NCBI GenBank assembly: GCA_029261195.1
Contig: JAJDBU010000011.1
Span: 1-53,837 of the forward strand
Reading direction: 5' to 3'
DNA length: 53,837 bases
From: Nitrospirota bacterium
Lineage (GTDB): Bacteria > Nitrospirota > Nitrospiria > SBBL01 > JAADHI01
In this document: piece by piece, positions 46,744 through 53,837 of the stretch
Numbering within the stretch: the first letter of the stretch is position 1
How the letters are laid out: every line of letters begins with the position of its first letter
Translations under genes and position numbers: made by a program
The notes under the pieces: generated by a model
Database searches by the model: none
What the model was told of the DNA's origin: nothing
The model's input: only the letters and a program-made list of their open reading frames with translations

Positions 46744-48252
46744 ATGGAAATTGAGTCAATTCGACCTGCTTTAGTCATGCTGGTTGCCCTAATCGGCGCG
46801 GGCTTGATTGTTGCCAATCGGAACAATCCGAATAAGCGAGAGGCCTGTTCGATTGCAACGGCTTTAACGATGTTTTCCCTGGTCATGTCCATGATCCCGG
46901 GCGTGCTTGAGGGCAATACCTATCACTTTACCCTTTTTACCTTTTTGGAGGAAGTCTCTTTTACTCTAAAAGTCGATGCTCTGGGCATGACCTTCGCCTC
47001 GGTCGCCTCGACCCTGTGGGTGATCACTTCTTTCTACTCCATCGGCTATATGCGTCCGACGAAGGAACATGCGCAAACCCGGTTTTATGCCTGCTTCGCT
47101 GTGACCCTTTCCATGACGATGGGGGTTGCCTTTTCGGGTAACCTGCTCACGCTGTATCTCTTCTATGAACTCTTGTCCATGATCACCTATCCGCTGGTTG
47201 CCCATAAAGGAACGGATGTCGCCTATGCCGGGGCGAATAAATATTTTTTCTACCTGCTCGGGACGTCCAAGGCCTTTATGTTGTCGGGCATGTTGCTTAC
47301 TTATGCGATTGCCGGCAATCTTGATTTTCAGTATGGCGGTCTTTTCCCCGCAGGTGCCGATTCTACCGTCTTAGTCATCATTTTCATTCTATTGGTTGCC
47401 GGTGTCGGCAAAGCGGCGATTATGCCTTTTCACGCCTGGTTGCCTGCTGCGATGGTGGCGCCGACGCCTGTGAGTGCCTTACTTCACGCCGTGGCTGTCG
47501 TAAACACAGGGGTTTTTTCAGTTCTTCGCATCATCTTCCACGTTTTTGGTGTGGATTTGATGAAGTCCCTGCACCTGGGGACGGGACTCATTGTGTTTAC
47601 CTCCATTACGATTTTGATGGCCTCCCTTTTTGCAATGACTCGAGATAACCTGAAGGCACGACTTGCCTATTCCACTGTCAGCCAACTTTCCTATATTACG
47701 CTCGGCGGTGCCCTCCTGACGGTCTCGGGGATGACCGGAGGCATTATTCATATTGCCAACCATGCCTTCTCTAAAATCACCCTCTTTTTTGCCGCAGGAT
47801 CGATTTATGTTATTACGCACAAAACGGATATTTCTCAGATGAAAGGCATCGGTAGACAGCTTCCTTTTACGATGCTTGCCTTTTCCATCGGTGCGCTCAG
47901 CATGATTGGTGTTCCGCCGGTTTCGGGTTTTACCTCGAAGTGGTTCCTGGCTTTGGGGTCAATTGAAGCTGATCAAATTCCTGTTTTAATTGTGCTTCTG
48001 ACGAGTACGCTCTTGAATGCCGGATATTTTTTGCCAATTATCTATAATGCTTTTTTCAAGGCCCCAGATGAGGAGCCAGCACACGCGATTGCGGGCGACA
48101 AGGACGGTGGCAGCCATGATGAGCATCATGAGATCAATGAGGCAGATCACAAATTTCTTGTTGCGCCGCTCTGTGTGACCGCTGTCATTGCGATCCTCTT
48201 GGGTATTTTCCCCAACCTTTTTATTAACCTTGCAAAATTGGTGATTGGGTAA
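46744..48252 (+). CDS. MrpD-like antiporter subunit (first), in the nuoL position
   Basis: A 502-residue polytopic protein of the NuoL/M/N-MrpA/D superfamily. The pattern AAMVAPTPVSALLHAVAVV (235-253) is closest to MrpD rather than NuoL. Channel residues: Glu142 in the fifth helix (FYELLS), Lys223 in the seventh (GKAAIMPFH), His248 in the eighth and Lys344 (HAFSK). Asn254 stands where many MrpD proteins, as I recall, have lysine. A His/Asp/Glu-rich loop spans 442-470. The protein ends with a membrane helix and lacks a lateral-helix arm. It is probably an extra proton or sodium pump unit of complex I. Its stop overlaps the next start. Confidence 0.85.
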   Translation: MEIESIRPALVMLVALIGAGLIVANRNNPNKREACSIATALTMFSLVMSMIPGVLEGNTYHFTLFTFLEEVSFTLKVDALGMTFASVASTLWVITSFYSIGYMRPTKEHAQTRFYACFAVTLSMTMGVAFSGNLLTLYLFYELLSMITYPLVAHKGTDVAYAGANKYFFYLLGTSKAFMLSGMLLTYAIAGNLDFQYGGLFPAGADSTVLVIIFILLVAGVGKAAIMPFHAWLPAAMVAPTPVSALLHAVAVVNTGVFSVLRIIFHVFGVDLMKSLHLGTGLIVFTSITILMASLFAMTRDNLKARLAYSTVSQLSYITLGGALLTVSGMTGGIIHIANHAFSKITLFFAAGSIYVITHKTDISQMKGIGRQLPFTMLAFSIGALSMIGVPPVSGFTSKWFLALGSIEADQIPVLIVLLTSTLLNAGYFLPIIYNAFFKAPDEEPAHAIAGDKDGGSHDEHHEINEADHKFLVAPLCVTAVIAILLGIFPNLFINLAKLVIG

Positions 48253-48527
48253 TGTGGATTATTAACTACCTCGAAAAGATTATTGAACATCCGGAAGAAA
48301 TGAAAAAGACCAAGAAATACTTCCTCTACTTCGGGATTGCATTGGTCGTTGTGGATATCATTATCCATATCCCGCAGTTACATTTGGTGCATATCTATTT
48401 CTTCTGGGATTGGATTCCAGGGTTCTCATCGTTTTATGGCATTCTTTCAACCTACCTGATTATTGTGATTTCAAAATGGCTCGGCCATGAGTTATTGATG
48501 AAACCAGAGGATTTTTATAATGATTGA
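48252..48527 (+). CDS. 91-residue two-helix membrane protein between MrpD-like subunits
   Basis: A small protein with a charged N-terminus (LEKIIEHPEEMKKTKK) and two hydrophobic helices (about 23-42 and 57-77) joined by an aromatic loop (YFFWDWIPGF). Its start overlaps the upstream stop and its end overlaps the next gene by 8 bases. Such tight coupling makes it very likely a dedicated subunit or assembly factor of the two antiporter-like proteins. It does not look like NuoK/MrpC (three helices) or another named Mrp subunit. Confidence 0.7.
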   Translation: MWIINYLEKIIEHPEEMKKTKKYFLYFGIALVVVDIIIHIPQLHLVHIYFFWDWIPGFSSFYGILSTYLIIVISKWLGHELLMKPEDFYND

Positions 48528-50367
48528 TCTCTGGATTCATCCGGGCTTTCTCTTCTTTTTGGCTGCTGCTGCACTGCCCTTTGTCAAGACGCAGTGGAAG
48601 AGCATCTTTAAGCTGACTGTCCCTGTTGTAGGCTTTCTATCCCTGCTCCTCGTGTCCCACGGGAGCCACGGCGTTCTTTCCCTGATGGGCCAAACCGAGA
48701 TGATCTTCGGACGGGTGGATAAGCTGTCCCTCGTCTTTGGATATGTCATCACGATTGCAACCCTGGTTGGCATGGTCTTTTCCCTCCATGTGAAGGAAGA
48801 CAAAGAGCATATGGCGGGGCTGGTTTATGCCGGTTCGGCGCTCGGAACTGTTTTCGCCGGTGATCTGCTAACGGTCTTCCTTTTTTGGGAAATCATGGCC
48901 TTCTCTTCCGCGCTGCTGGTTTTTTACGCGCCATGGAAAGACGCTGCCGTAAAGGGTATGCGCTATCTCTATGTCCATATCTTCGGGGGGCTACTGCTCC
49001 TGGCCGGTATCTTCATCCACGTCGGTGAAACAGGGACGACAGTATTTGATGCCCTGCCCCATGAAGGAGTCGGCCCGATGTTGATTCTCTGCGGTTTCCT
49101 TCTCAATGCCGCAGTCCCGCCCTTTTCCGCCTGGTTGCCGGATGCTTATCCCGAATCAACGATTACCGGCGTCGTTTTTATGAGCGCGCTCACAACGAAG
49201 ACGGCTGTCTACGTCTTGCTCAGAGGATTTGCCGGGGCAGAAATCCTGGTGCCTCTGGGTGTTTTCATGGCCCTCTACGGGGTCGTCTATGCCGTGATTG
49301 AAAACGATATTCGCCGCTTGCTTGCCTATCACATCATCTCTCAGGTCGGTTACATGGTTGCGGGTGCGGGTATGGGTTCGGAAATGGCAGTGAATGGTGC
49401 CACTTCCCACGCCTTCGCCCATATCCTGTATAAAGGGCTTTTGATGATGGGTATGAGTTCGGTGATGCTCATGACCGGCTTGAGAAAGCTCACTGACCTA
49501 GGCGGACTTTATAAATATATGCCCTGGACCTTTATGTTGTACATGATCGGCGGTTTTGCTATTTCGGGTTTCCCCTTCTTTTCCGGTTTCGTCAGTAAAT
49601 CGATGGTCATCTCTGCCGCTCAAGAGTTGCACCGGCCCTGGGTGGCGATGTTGTTAACCCTTGCATCCGCCGGGACTTTCCTTCATACAGGCCTGAAGCT
49701 GCCCTACTACGTTTTTTTCTGGAAAGACTGGGATCAGAAAAAAATTGAGGCAAAAGATCCGCCGAAAAATATGATTTGGGGAATGGCCTTAGCCGCTTTT
49801 GCCTGCACCTTTATCGGGCTCTTCCCGGGTGCCCTTTATCAAGCCTTGCCATTTGATAGCGACTACCATCCCTATACCTGGGGGCATGTCATCGGGGCCT
49901 ATCAGATTCTGCTTTTGACCGGAGTCGGTTTCTTCATGCTCTTGAAAATGCTTGATCCCGACGAGACAATCAGTATGGATACAGATTGGACGTATCGAAA
50001 GGCCATCCACGGATTTACCTGGTTTGTTAAAAAGCCAGTGGTCTGGTGGGAAACCCGAGCAGTAGAAGTCTATAAAAGCCATCTGATTGAGCCGGTGAAA
50101 AAGTTCTCTCGCATCGGTTGGACTATTGATACCTGGGTCTTTGACGGTGTAGTGAACTTTGCAGGATGGTCGACCCGGATTGAAAGCAAAATTCTTGAGA
50201 TGTTCGACATGCACCTGATCGACGGGGCCGTGACGAGTGCGCCGACCATTATTGAGGCAAGCGCAAAACGGCTGCGTAAGCTTCAAACCGGATTTATCCA
50301 GAACTACACACTGGCTATGATCGTCGGGGTTGTGGTACTGGGCATTGTTGCACTGATTGTAATTTGA
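48520..50367 (+). CDS. MrpD-like antiporter subunit (second) with NuoL-type lateral-helix arm
   Basis: A 615-residue antiporter-like subunit. Glu124 (FLFWEIM), Lys227 (ALTTKTAVY) and Lys305 (HILYKG) are present, but Asn196 (FLLNAAVPP) stands where NuoM/NuoL have the central lysine of helix 7. The AWLPDAYPESTITG loop marks the Na+/H+ antiporter subunit D group. After the core, about residue 478, a long polar arm (479-593) leads to a last membrane helix (594-615). Its end, RLRKLQTGFIQNY, matches the C-terminus of NuoL. The arm holds two related elements, VFDGVVN (540-546) and LIDGAVT (566-572). It probably does the job of NuoL at the distal end of the membrane arm. Confidence 0.8.
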   Translation: MIDLWIHPGFLFFLAAAALPFVKTQWKSIFKLTVPVVGFLSLLLVSHGSHGVLSLMGQTEMIFGRVDKLSLVFGYVITIATLVGMVFSLHVKEDKEHMAGLVYAGSALGTVFAGDLLTVFLFWEIMAFSSALLVFYAPWKDAAVKGMRYLYVHIFGGLLLLAGIFIHVGETGTTVFDALPHEGVGPMLILCGFLLNAAVPPFSAWLPDAYPESTITGVVFMSALTTKTAVYVLLRGFAGAEILVPLGVFMALYGVVYAVIENDIRRLLAYHIISQVGYMVAGAGMGSEMAVNGATSHAFAHILYKGLLMMGMSSVMLMTGLRKLTDLGGLYKYMPWTFMLYMIGGFAISGFPFFSGFVSKSMVISAAQELHRPWVAMLLTLASAGTFLHTGLKLPYYVFFWKDWDQKKIEAKDPPKNMIWGMALAAFACTFIGLFPGALYQALPFDSDYHPYTWGHVIGAYQILLLTGVGFFMLLKMLDPDETISMDTDWTYRKAIHGFTWFVKKPVVWWETRAVEVYKSHLIEPVKKFSRIGWTIDTWVFDGVVNFAGWSTRIESKILEMFDMHLIDGAVTSAPTIIEASAKRLRKLQTGFIQNYTLAMIVGVVVLGIVALIVI

Positions 50368-50373
50368 CAGTTG

Positions 50374-50405
50374 TTGTAGTGGCAGAGTTCGACCTGTCTC
50401 TACAA
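50374..50405. repeat. Imperfect hairpin between the MrpD-like cassette and nuoM
   Basis: TTGTAGTGGCAG (from 50374) pairs with CTGTCTCTACAA (ending 50405), ten of twelve positions matching, around an eight-base loop. No U-run follows. The TTGTAGAGACAGG-type arm resembles a dispersed palindrome known from other genomes, in my memory. It marks the right boundary of the cassette. Confidence 0.5.
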
Positions 50406-50422
50406 ATTGACTAGGAGGCTTC

Positions 50423-52060
50423 ATGGATTCAAACGTTTACGGATTTCCGATCCTATCACTGCTGGCCTATCTTCCGCTGATCGGGGCGATCGGGATCCTC
50501 TTTTTAAATAAAGACGATAAAAAGATGATCATGCAATCGGCCTTCGGAGTCTCGATTGTCACGATGCTGGTCTCTTTTATGTTGATACCGGGTTTTGATT
50601 CGACAAAAGCCGAGATGCAGTTTACTGAAAGCCATGAATGGATCCCGAGCTTGGGCGTGCAATATCTTTTTGGCATTGACGGGATCAGCCTGCTCCTGAT
50701 TGTATTAACCACGATTATTACTGCCATCGCGATTGTCAGTTCTTACACAGCAATACAAGAGCGCATCAAGGAATATTATGTCTCGATTCTCTTTTTAGAA
50801 ATGGGCATGCTCGCCGTCTTTATGTGCGGTGATTTCTTCCTCTTTTACATCTTCTGGGAGGTCATGCTGGTTCCGATGTATTTTCTGATCGGGATCTGGG
50901 GTGGTGGAAGGCGACTCTACTCCGCAATTAAGTTTTTCCTCTACACCCTTTTCGGCTCCCTTTTTATGTTGTTGGGCATCCTGGCTCTCTACTTCCTGAA
51001 TGCCGACCCCAAGTATGGTAATGGGCAATATACCTTCGCCATTGATACCCTTCAGAATATCAACCTGCCGCTGCATCCCTACCAATACTGGATCTTCATT
51101 TGCTTTTTCTTAGGTTTCGCCATCAAGGTGCCGATGTTTCCCTTTCACACCTGGCTACCAGACGCACACACTGACGCCCCGACAGCGGGGAGTGTCATTC
51201 TAGCGGGTGTTTTGTTGAAGATGGGCACCTACGGTTTTGTTCGTTTCTGTCTACCGATTGTTCCTGCAGCAAGTGTGTATTTTGTGCCATTAATGTCGGG
51301 GCTTGCCTTAGTAGGCATTGTCTACGGCGCATTAGTCGCCCTGGCGCAGAAAGATGTCAAACGGCTGGTCGCCTACTCTTCGGTCAGCCATTTGGGTTTT
51401 GTGATGCTCGGCATCTTTGCTCTGAATACCCACGGCATTAGCGGCAGCATTCTTCAAATGATCAATCACGGGGTCTCAACCGGCGCTCTCTTTTTGATTG
51501 TCGGGATGATCTACGAGCGTCGCCACACCCGATTGATTGCAGACTTTGGTGGGCTTTCCTACCGTATGCCTGTTTACACCGCATTCTTTGCGGTCTCCAT
51601 GTTTTCTTCAATGGGACTTCCGGGCTTGAACGGTTTTGTCGGGGAATTTTTGATTCTTGTTGGAGTATTTGAAGCCAATACAGTGTTTGCCGGAATCGCC
51701 GTTGTGGGTGTTGTTCTGGGCGCAGCATACAGCCTTTGGCTTTTCCAGAGGATGATGTTTGGGAAGCTTGATAAACCTGAAAATCAGAAGCTGAATGATA
51801 TGAATGGACGGGAAATTGCCTATATGGCGCCACTTGTTTTATTTATGTTTTGGATCGGACTCTACCCGAGACCCTTTATTCAGGTGATTGAGCCAGCAGT
51901 TGCGAAAATATTGCAACGGGTGGAGGCCGGAAGGAAGCTCGTCAATGTCACCTTTCCTCAGTCAATTCAGACCGTCGAATTAGAAAAAGAGCCTGGATCA
52001 GAAGACAAGGCTTTAATGATGGCATCACAGATTGATTCAAAAAGAGGCATCAGCGAATAA
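50423..52060 (+). CDS. nuoM: Complex I subunit NuoM
   Basis: A 545-residue antiporter-like subunit with canonical NuoM features: the glutamate in FYIFWEVMLVPMYF, lysine in GFAIKVPMFPFHTWLPDAH, lysine in AGVLLKMGTYG and NHGVSTGALFLIVGM in helix 12. AGGAGG seven bases before the ATG gives it the strongest ribosome binding site of the operon. An unusually long polar C-terminal tail (about 505-545) ends the protein. nuoN starts at the next base. Confidence 0.96.
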   Translation: MDSNVYGFPILSLLAYLPLIGAIGILFLNKDDKKMIMQSAFGVSIVTMLVSFMLIPGFDSTKAEMQFTESHEWIPSLGVQYLFGIDGISLLLIVLTTIITAIAIVSSYTAIQERIKEYYVSILFLEMGMLAVFMCGDFFLFYIFWEVMLVPMYFLIGIWGGGRRLYSAIKFFLYTLFGSLFMLLGILALYFLNADPKYGNGQYTFAIDTLQNINLPLHPYQYWIFICFFLGFAIKVPMFPFHTWLPDAHTDAPTAGSVILAGVLLKMGTYGFVRFCLPIVPAASVYFVPLMSGLALVGIVYGALVALAQKDVKRLVAYSSVSHLGFVMLGIFALNTHGISGSILQMINHGVSTGALFLIVGMIYERRHTRLIADFGGLSYRMPVYTAFFAVSMFSSMGLPGLNGFVGEFLILVGVFEANTVFAGIAVVGVVLGAAYSLWLFQRMMFGKLDKPENQKLNDMNGREIAYMAPLVLFMFWIGLYPRPFIQVIEPAVAKILQRVEAGRKLVNVTFPQSIQTVELEKEPGSEDKALMMASQIDSKRGISE

Positions 52061-53512
52061 ATGGATCCGATTTTACCCGATATCCAACTGATTGCGATTC
52101 TCCCCGAAATCATTCTGGCCCTTTTGGCCTGTGGACTCTTTGTTGCTGAGTCTTTTATTCAGAGAGAAAAAAAAGAACAGCTCGGCTATTATGCCATCGG
52201 CGCTTTGGCCCTGACCCTTTTGTCGACCATTCCGCTTTGGGGGAAAGAAATCTCGACATTTAGCGGGATGGTTGTCCTTGACAGCTACGCCCTGTTTTTT
52301 AAGACCGCTCTGATTTTAATTTCCGCTATTATCATTTTGATGTCGTTTGAGTACGTCAAAATAGAGCGCATCAACCTCGGAGAATATTACGGGGTAATTC
52401 TCTTCGCCACGGTGGGGATGATGCTGATGCCTTCCGCAAATGATTTGCTCTCCTTCTACCTTTCTCTTGAATTGATGTCGATGTCTCTCTATGTTCTGGT
52501 TGCATTTATGCGGAAAGATCCTAAGTCGGTCGAGTCGGGCATCAAGTATTTTTTAACCGGGGTTCTGGCCTCAGGAATCATCCTTTATGGGATTGCCTTC
52601 CTCTATGGGACATCCGGAACAACCAATCTAGGTGAAATTTCGGTCTTTATTAAAACGCAGGAGATCGGATCCAGTCCATCCCTCATCATGGCTTTTATCC
52701 TGATGATCACCGGCTTCGGATTTAAGATTGCTGCGGTGCCCTTCCATATGTGGGCACCCGATGTCTACGAAGGCGCGCCGACCCCGGTCACTGCCTTCCT
52801 TTCTTCGGGTTCAAAGGTGGCGGCTTTTTCAGTGATGCTCCGTGTTTTTATTAATAGTTTTGACTTAAACAGCGGTAGCTGGTGGCAGATCCTGTGGATT
52901 ATTGCCGTCATGACCATGACCCTCGGTAATCTGGTTGCTTTGACTCAGACTAAGTTGAAACGGATGCTCGCCTATTCCTCAATTGCTCATGCGGGATATC
53001 TTTTAATGGGCCTGATCGCAGCCTCACAGATAGGCTACGCAGGCATCATGATCTATTTGGTCGGATATGCCTTTATGACCCTCGGAGCCTTCACCGTAAT
53101 TGTCCTTCTCTGCCGAAAAAATCATCGCGGAGATCAGATCAGCGATCTGGCCGGGGTGGCACGAACCAATCCTTTTGTCGGCTTAACCTTCATCCTTTTT
53201 GCCCTGTCTTTGATTGGTATCCCGCCGACAGCGGGATTTGTCGGCAAGCTTTTCCTGTTTAATGCTGCGATTCAAGGCGGCTTCTACTGGTTGGCCATCA
53301 TCGGTGTTCTCAACAGCACCGTATCGCTCTATTATTATTTCAGGGTGGTGAGGGTGATGTACATGGATGAGCCAGCTGAAGATTTGGCTCTATCCTTTTC
53401 TCCAGGAATGAAAATAGCCTTGGGTTTTACGGCTGGGATGACGCTTCTATTAGGTCTCTACCCAGAGCCCATCATCCGGGCCGCAATCGATTCCGTTAAG
53501 ATCTTTCTTTAG
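52061..53512 (+). CDS. nuoN: Complex I subunit NuoN
   Basis: A 483-residue antiporter-like subunit next to NuoK in the membrane arm. FYLSLELMSMSLYVLVAFMRKD, GFGFKIAAVPFHMWAPDVYEGAPTPVTAFLS (in two parts around the lysine) and KLKRMLAYSSIAHAGYLLMG are typical NuoN stretches. It begins immediately after the nuoM stop and is the last gene of the operon. No clear terminator follows in 53513-53753. Confidence 0.96.
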   Translation: MDPILPDIQLIAILPEIILALLACGLFVAESFIQREKKEQLGYYAIGALALTLLSTIPLWGKEISTFSGMVVLDSYALFFKTALILISAIIILMSFEYVKIERINLGEYYGVILFATVGMMLMPSANDLLSFYLSLELMSMSLYVLVAFMRKDPKSVESGIKYFLTGVLASGIILYGIAFLYGTSGTTNLGEISVFIKTQEIGSSPSLIMAFILMITGFGFKIAAVPFHMWAPDVYEGAPTPVTAFLSSGSKVAAFSVMLRVFINSFDLNSGSWWQILWIIAVMTMTLGNLVALTQTKLKRMLAYSSIAHAGYLLMGLIAASQIGYAGIMIYLVGYAFMTLGAFTVIVLLCRKNHRGDQISDLAGVARTNPFVGLTFILFALSLIGIPPTAGFVGKLFLFNAAIQGGFYWLAIIGVLNSTVSLYYYFRVVRVMYMDEPAEDLALSFSPGMKIALGFTAGMTLLLGLYPEPIIRAAIDSVKIFL

Positions 53513-53753
53513 ATTTTAACTTCAGACTTCAAAAAAGCGACAGAATTTACTCCCCTCAAAGACATCTCTGCCCTTTGCGACCTCGCATCTAAGTGACACA
53601 GGGTAAAGCTCTCACGGTCTTAGCTGAAGTGATTACGAGGCAGTTTCCACTGGTATGCATTAGCGGATCATTCGGCTGAAGTTGGTTACCATTCAGCCTA
53701 AAAAAATCAGTTAAAAGTTGGCCAGAGTCTGTAAGGTATTGATATTATGAGGG
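53513..53753. other. Intergenic stretch after nuoN
   Basis: No gene is recognised here. GGCTGAA (53674-53680) and TTCAGCC (53692-53698) form a seven-bp stem, followed by an A-run rather than a U-run, so it is not a classical terminator for nuo. It may be the end region of a mobile element whose gene begins at 53754. Confidence 0.4.
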
Positions 53754-53837
53754 ATGAAGACAAAAAACTCTCTGAAAATGACTCACCCAAAAGGTGAAGA
53801 CAAATTAGCAGAAAAAAGAGCACTTTTAGCCCCCTTG
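53754..53837 (+). CDS. N-terminal fragment of an unidentified, possibly transposase gene
   Basis: A frame opens at 53754 (MKTKNSLKMTHPKGEDKLAE) and runs to the right edge for 28 codons without a stop. An in-frame ATG at 53778 is an alternative start. GAGGG touches the first ATG. The KRALLAPL end reminds me of helix-turn-helix transposase N-termini, but the fragment is too short to call. A mobile gene here would match the one suspected at the left edge. Confidence 0.35.
   Translation, partial: MKTKNSLKMTHPKGEDKLAEKRALLAPL

Noticed and set aside
1-53837. CRISPR array, rRNA or tRNA genes
   Set aside because: No evenly spaced direct-repeat array and no recognisable rRNA segment or tRNA cloverleaf with a GGTTCGAATCC-type arm was noticed; a tool-based scan could still find a tRNA that I missed.

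Overview
This window looks like a chromosomal segment of a free-living, respiring, Gram-negative, rod-shaped bacterium. The signs are a complete 14-subunit-type complex I operon with NADH module, the MreBCD/PBP2/RodA elongasome, a PEP-CTERM (exosortase-sorted) surface protein and a large Cache-HAMP-PAS-GGDEF-EAL c-di-GMP enzyme. The mix of a CbbQ/NorQ-like ATPase with a CbbO/NorD-like VWA partner, a bacterial histone-fold protein, UbiD, PEP-CTERM and a complex I with MrpD-like pump subunits fits Nitrospirota or a neighbouring candidate lineage. That placement is inference from gene content; there is no rRNA, tRNA or CRISPR array to anchor it.

Layout. 1-126 holds the 5' end of a leftward gene resembling an integrase/transposase start, plus a 15-bp direct repeat. 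185-4379 (+) is a six-gene membrane cassette: a flippase-like protein, a TPR protein, an ABC ATPase and permease, a TPR-like membrane protein and a 59-residue two-helix protein. 4410-7997 (-) holds a c-di-GMP turnover enzyme and a J-domain/PilZ fusion, a likely signalling pair. 8165-16911 (+) holds the MoxR/VWA pair, a RelE/ParE-type toxin-antitoxin pair, an unknown gene overlapping der, then der, ubiD and a diheme FGE-like protein. 16957-17139 (-) is a bacterial histone and 17197-17727 (+) a GNAT acetyltransferase. 17720-26247 (-) is one long cell-shape operon, RDD-mreB-mreC-mreD-mrdA-rodA-rng-thiD. A compact bidirectional promoter (26288-26339) drives it and, divergently, the glycosyltransferase-copA pair. 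29670-33281 (+) holds small accessory genes (Zn-ribbon membrane protein, YceI, UDG, PEP-CTERM protein, a 52-residue membrane protein) and purC. 33449-36645 is nadE-glnA, ended by a strong terminator that also serves a small, apparently frameshifted gene on the minus strand.

37061-53512 (+) is the most interesting region: nuoABCDEFGHIJK, then two MrpD-like antiporter subunits separated by a 91-residue membrane protein, then nuoM and nuoN. No canonical nuoL lies in the operon. The second MrpD-like subunit carries a long NuoL-type C-terminal lateral-helix arm that looks extended, with two copies of a D-G-x-V motif. The predicted enzyme has four antiporter-like pump subunits rather than three, which would change the ion/electron stoichiometry and could suit reverse electron transport. 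From memory, complex I clusters with MrpD-like subunits have been discussed for manganese-oxidising Nitrospirota; I cannot verify whether this is the same type.

Both window ends lie in what look like mobile-element genes, which would explain a contig break there. All names come from reading the sequence; no database search was possible.
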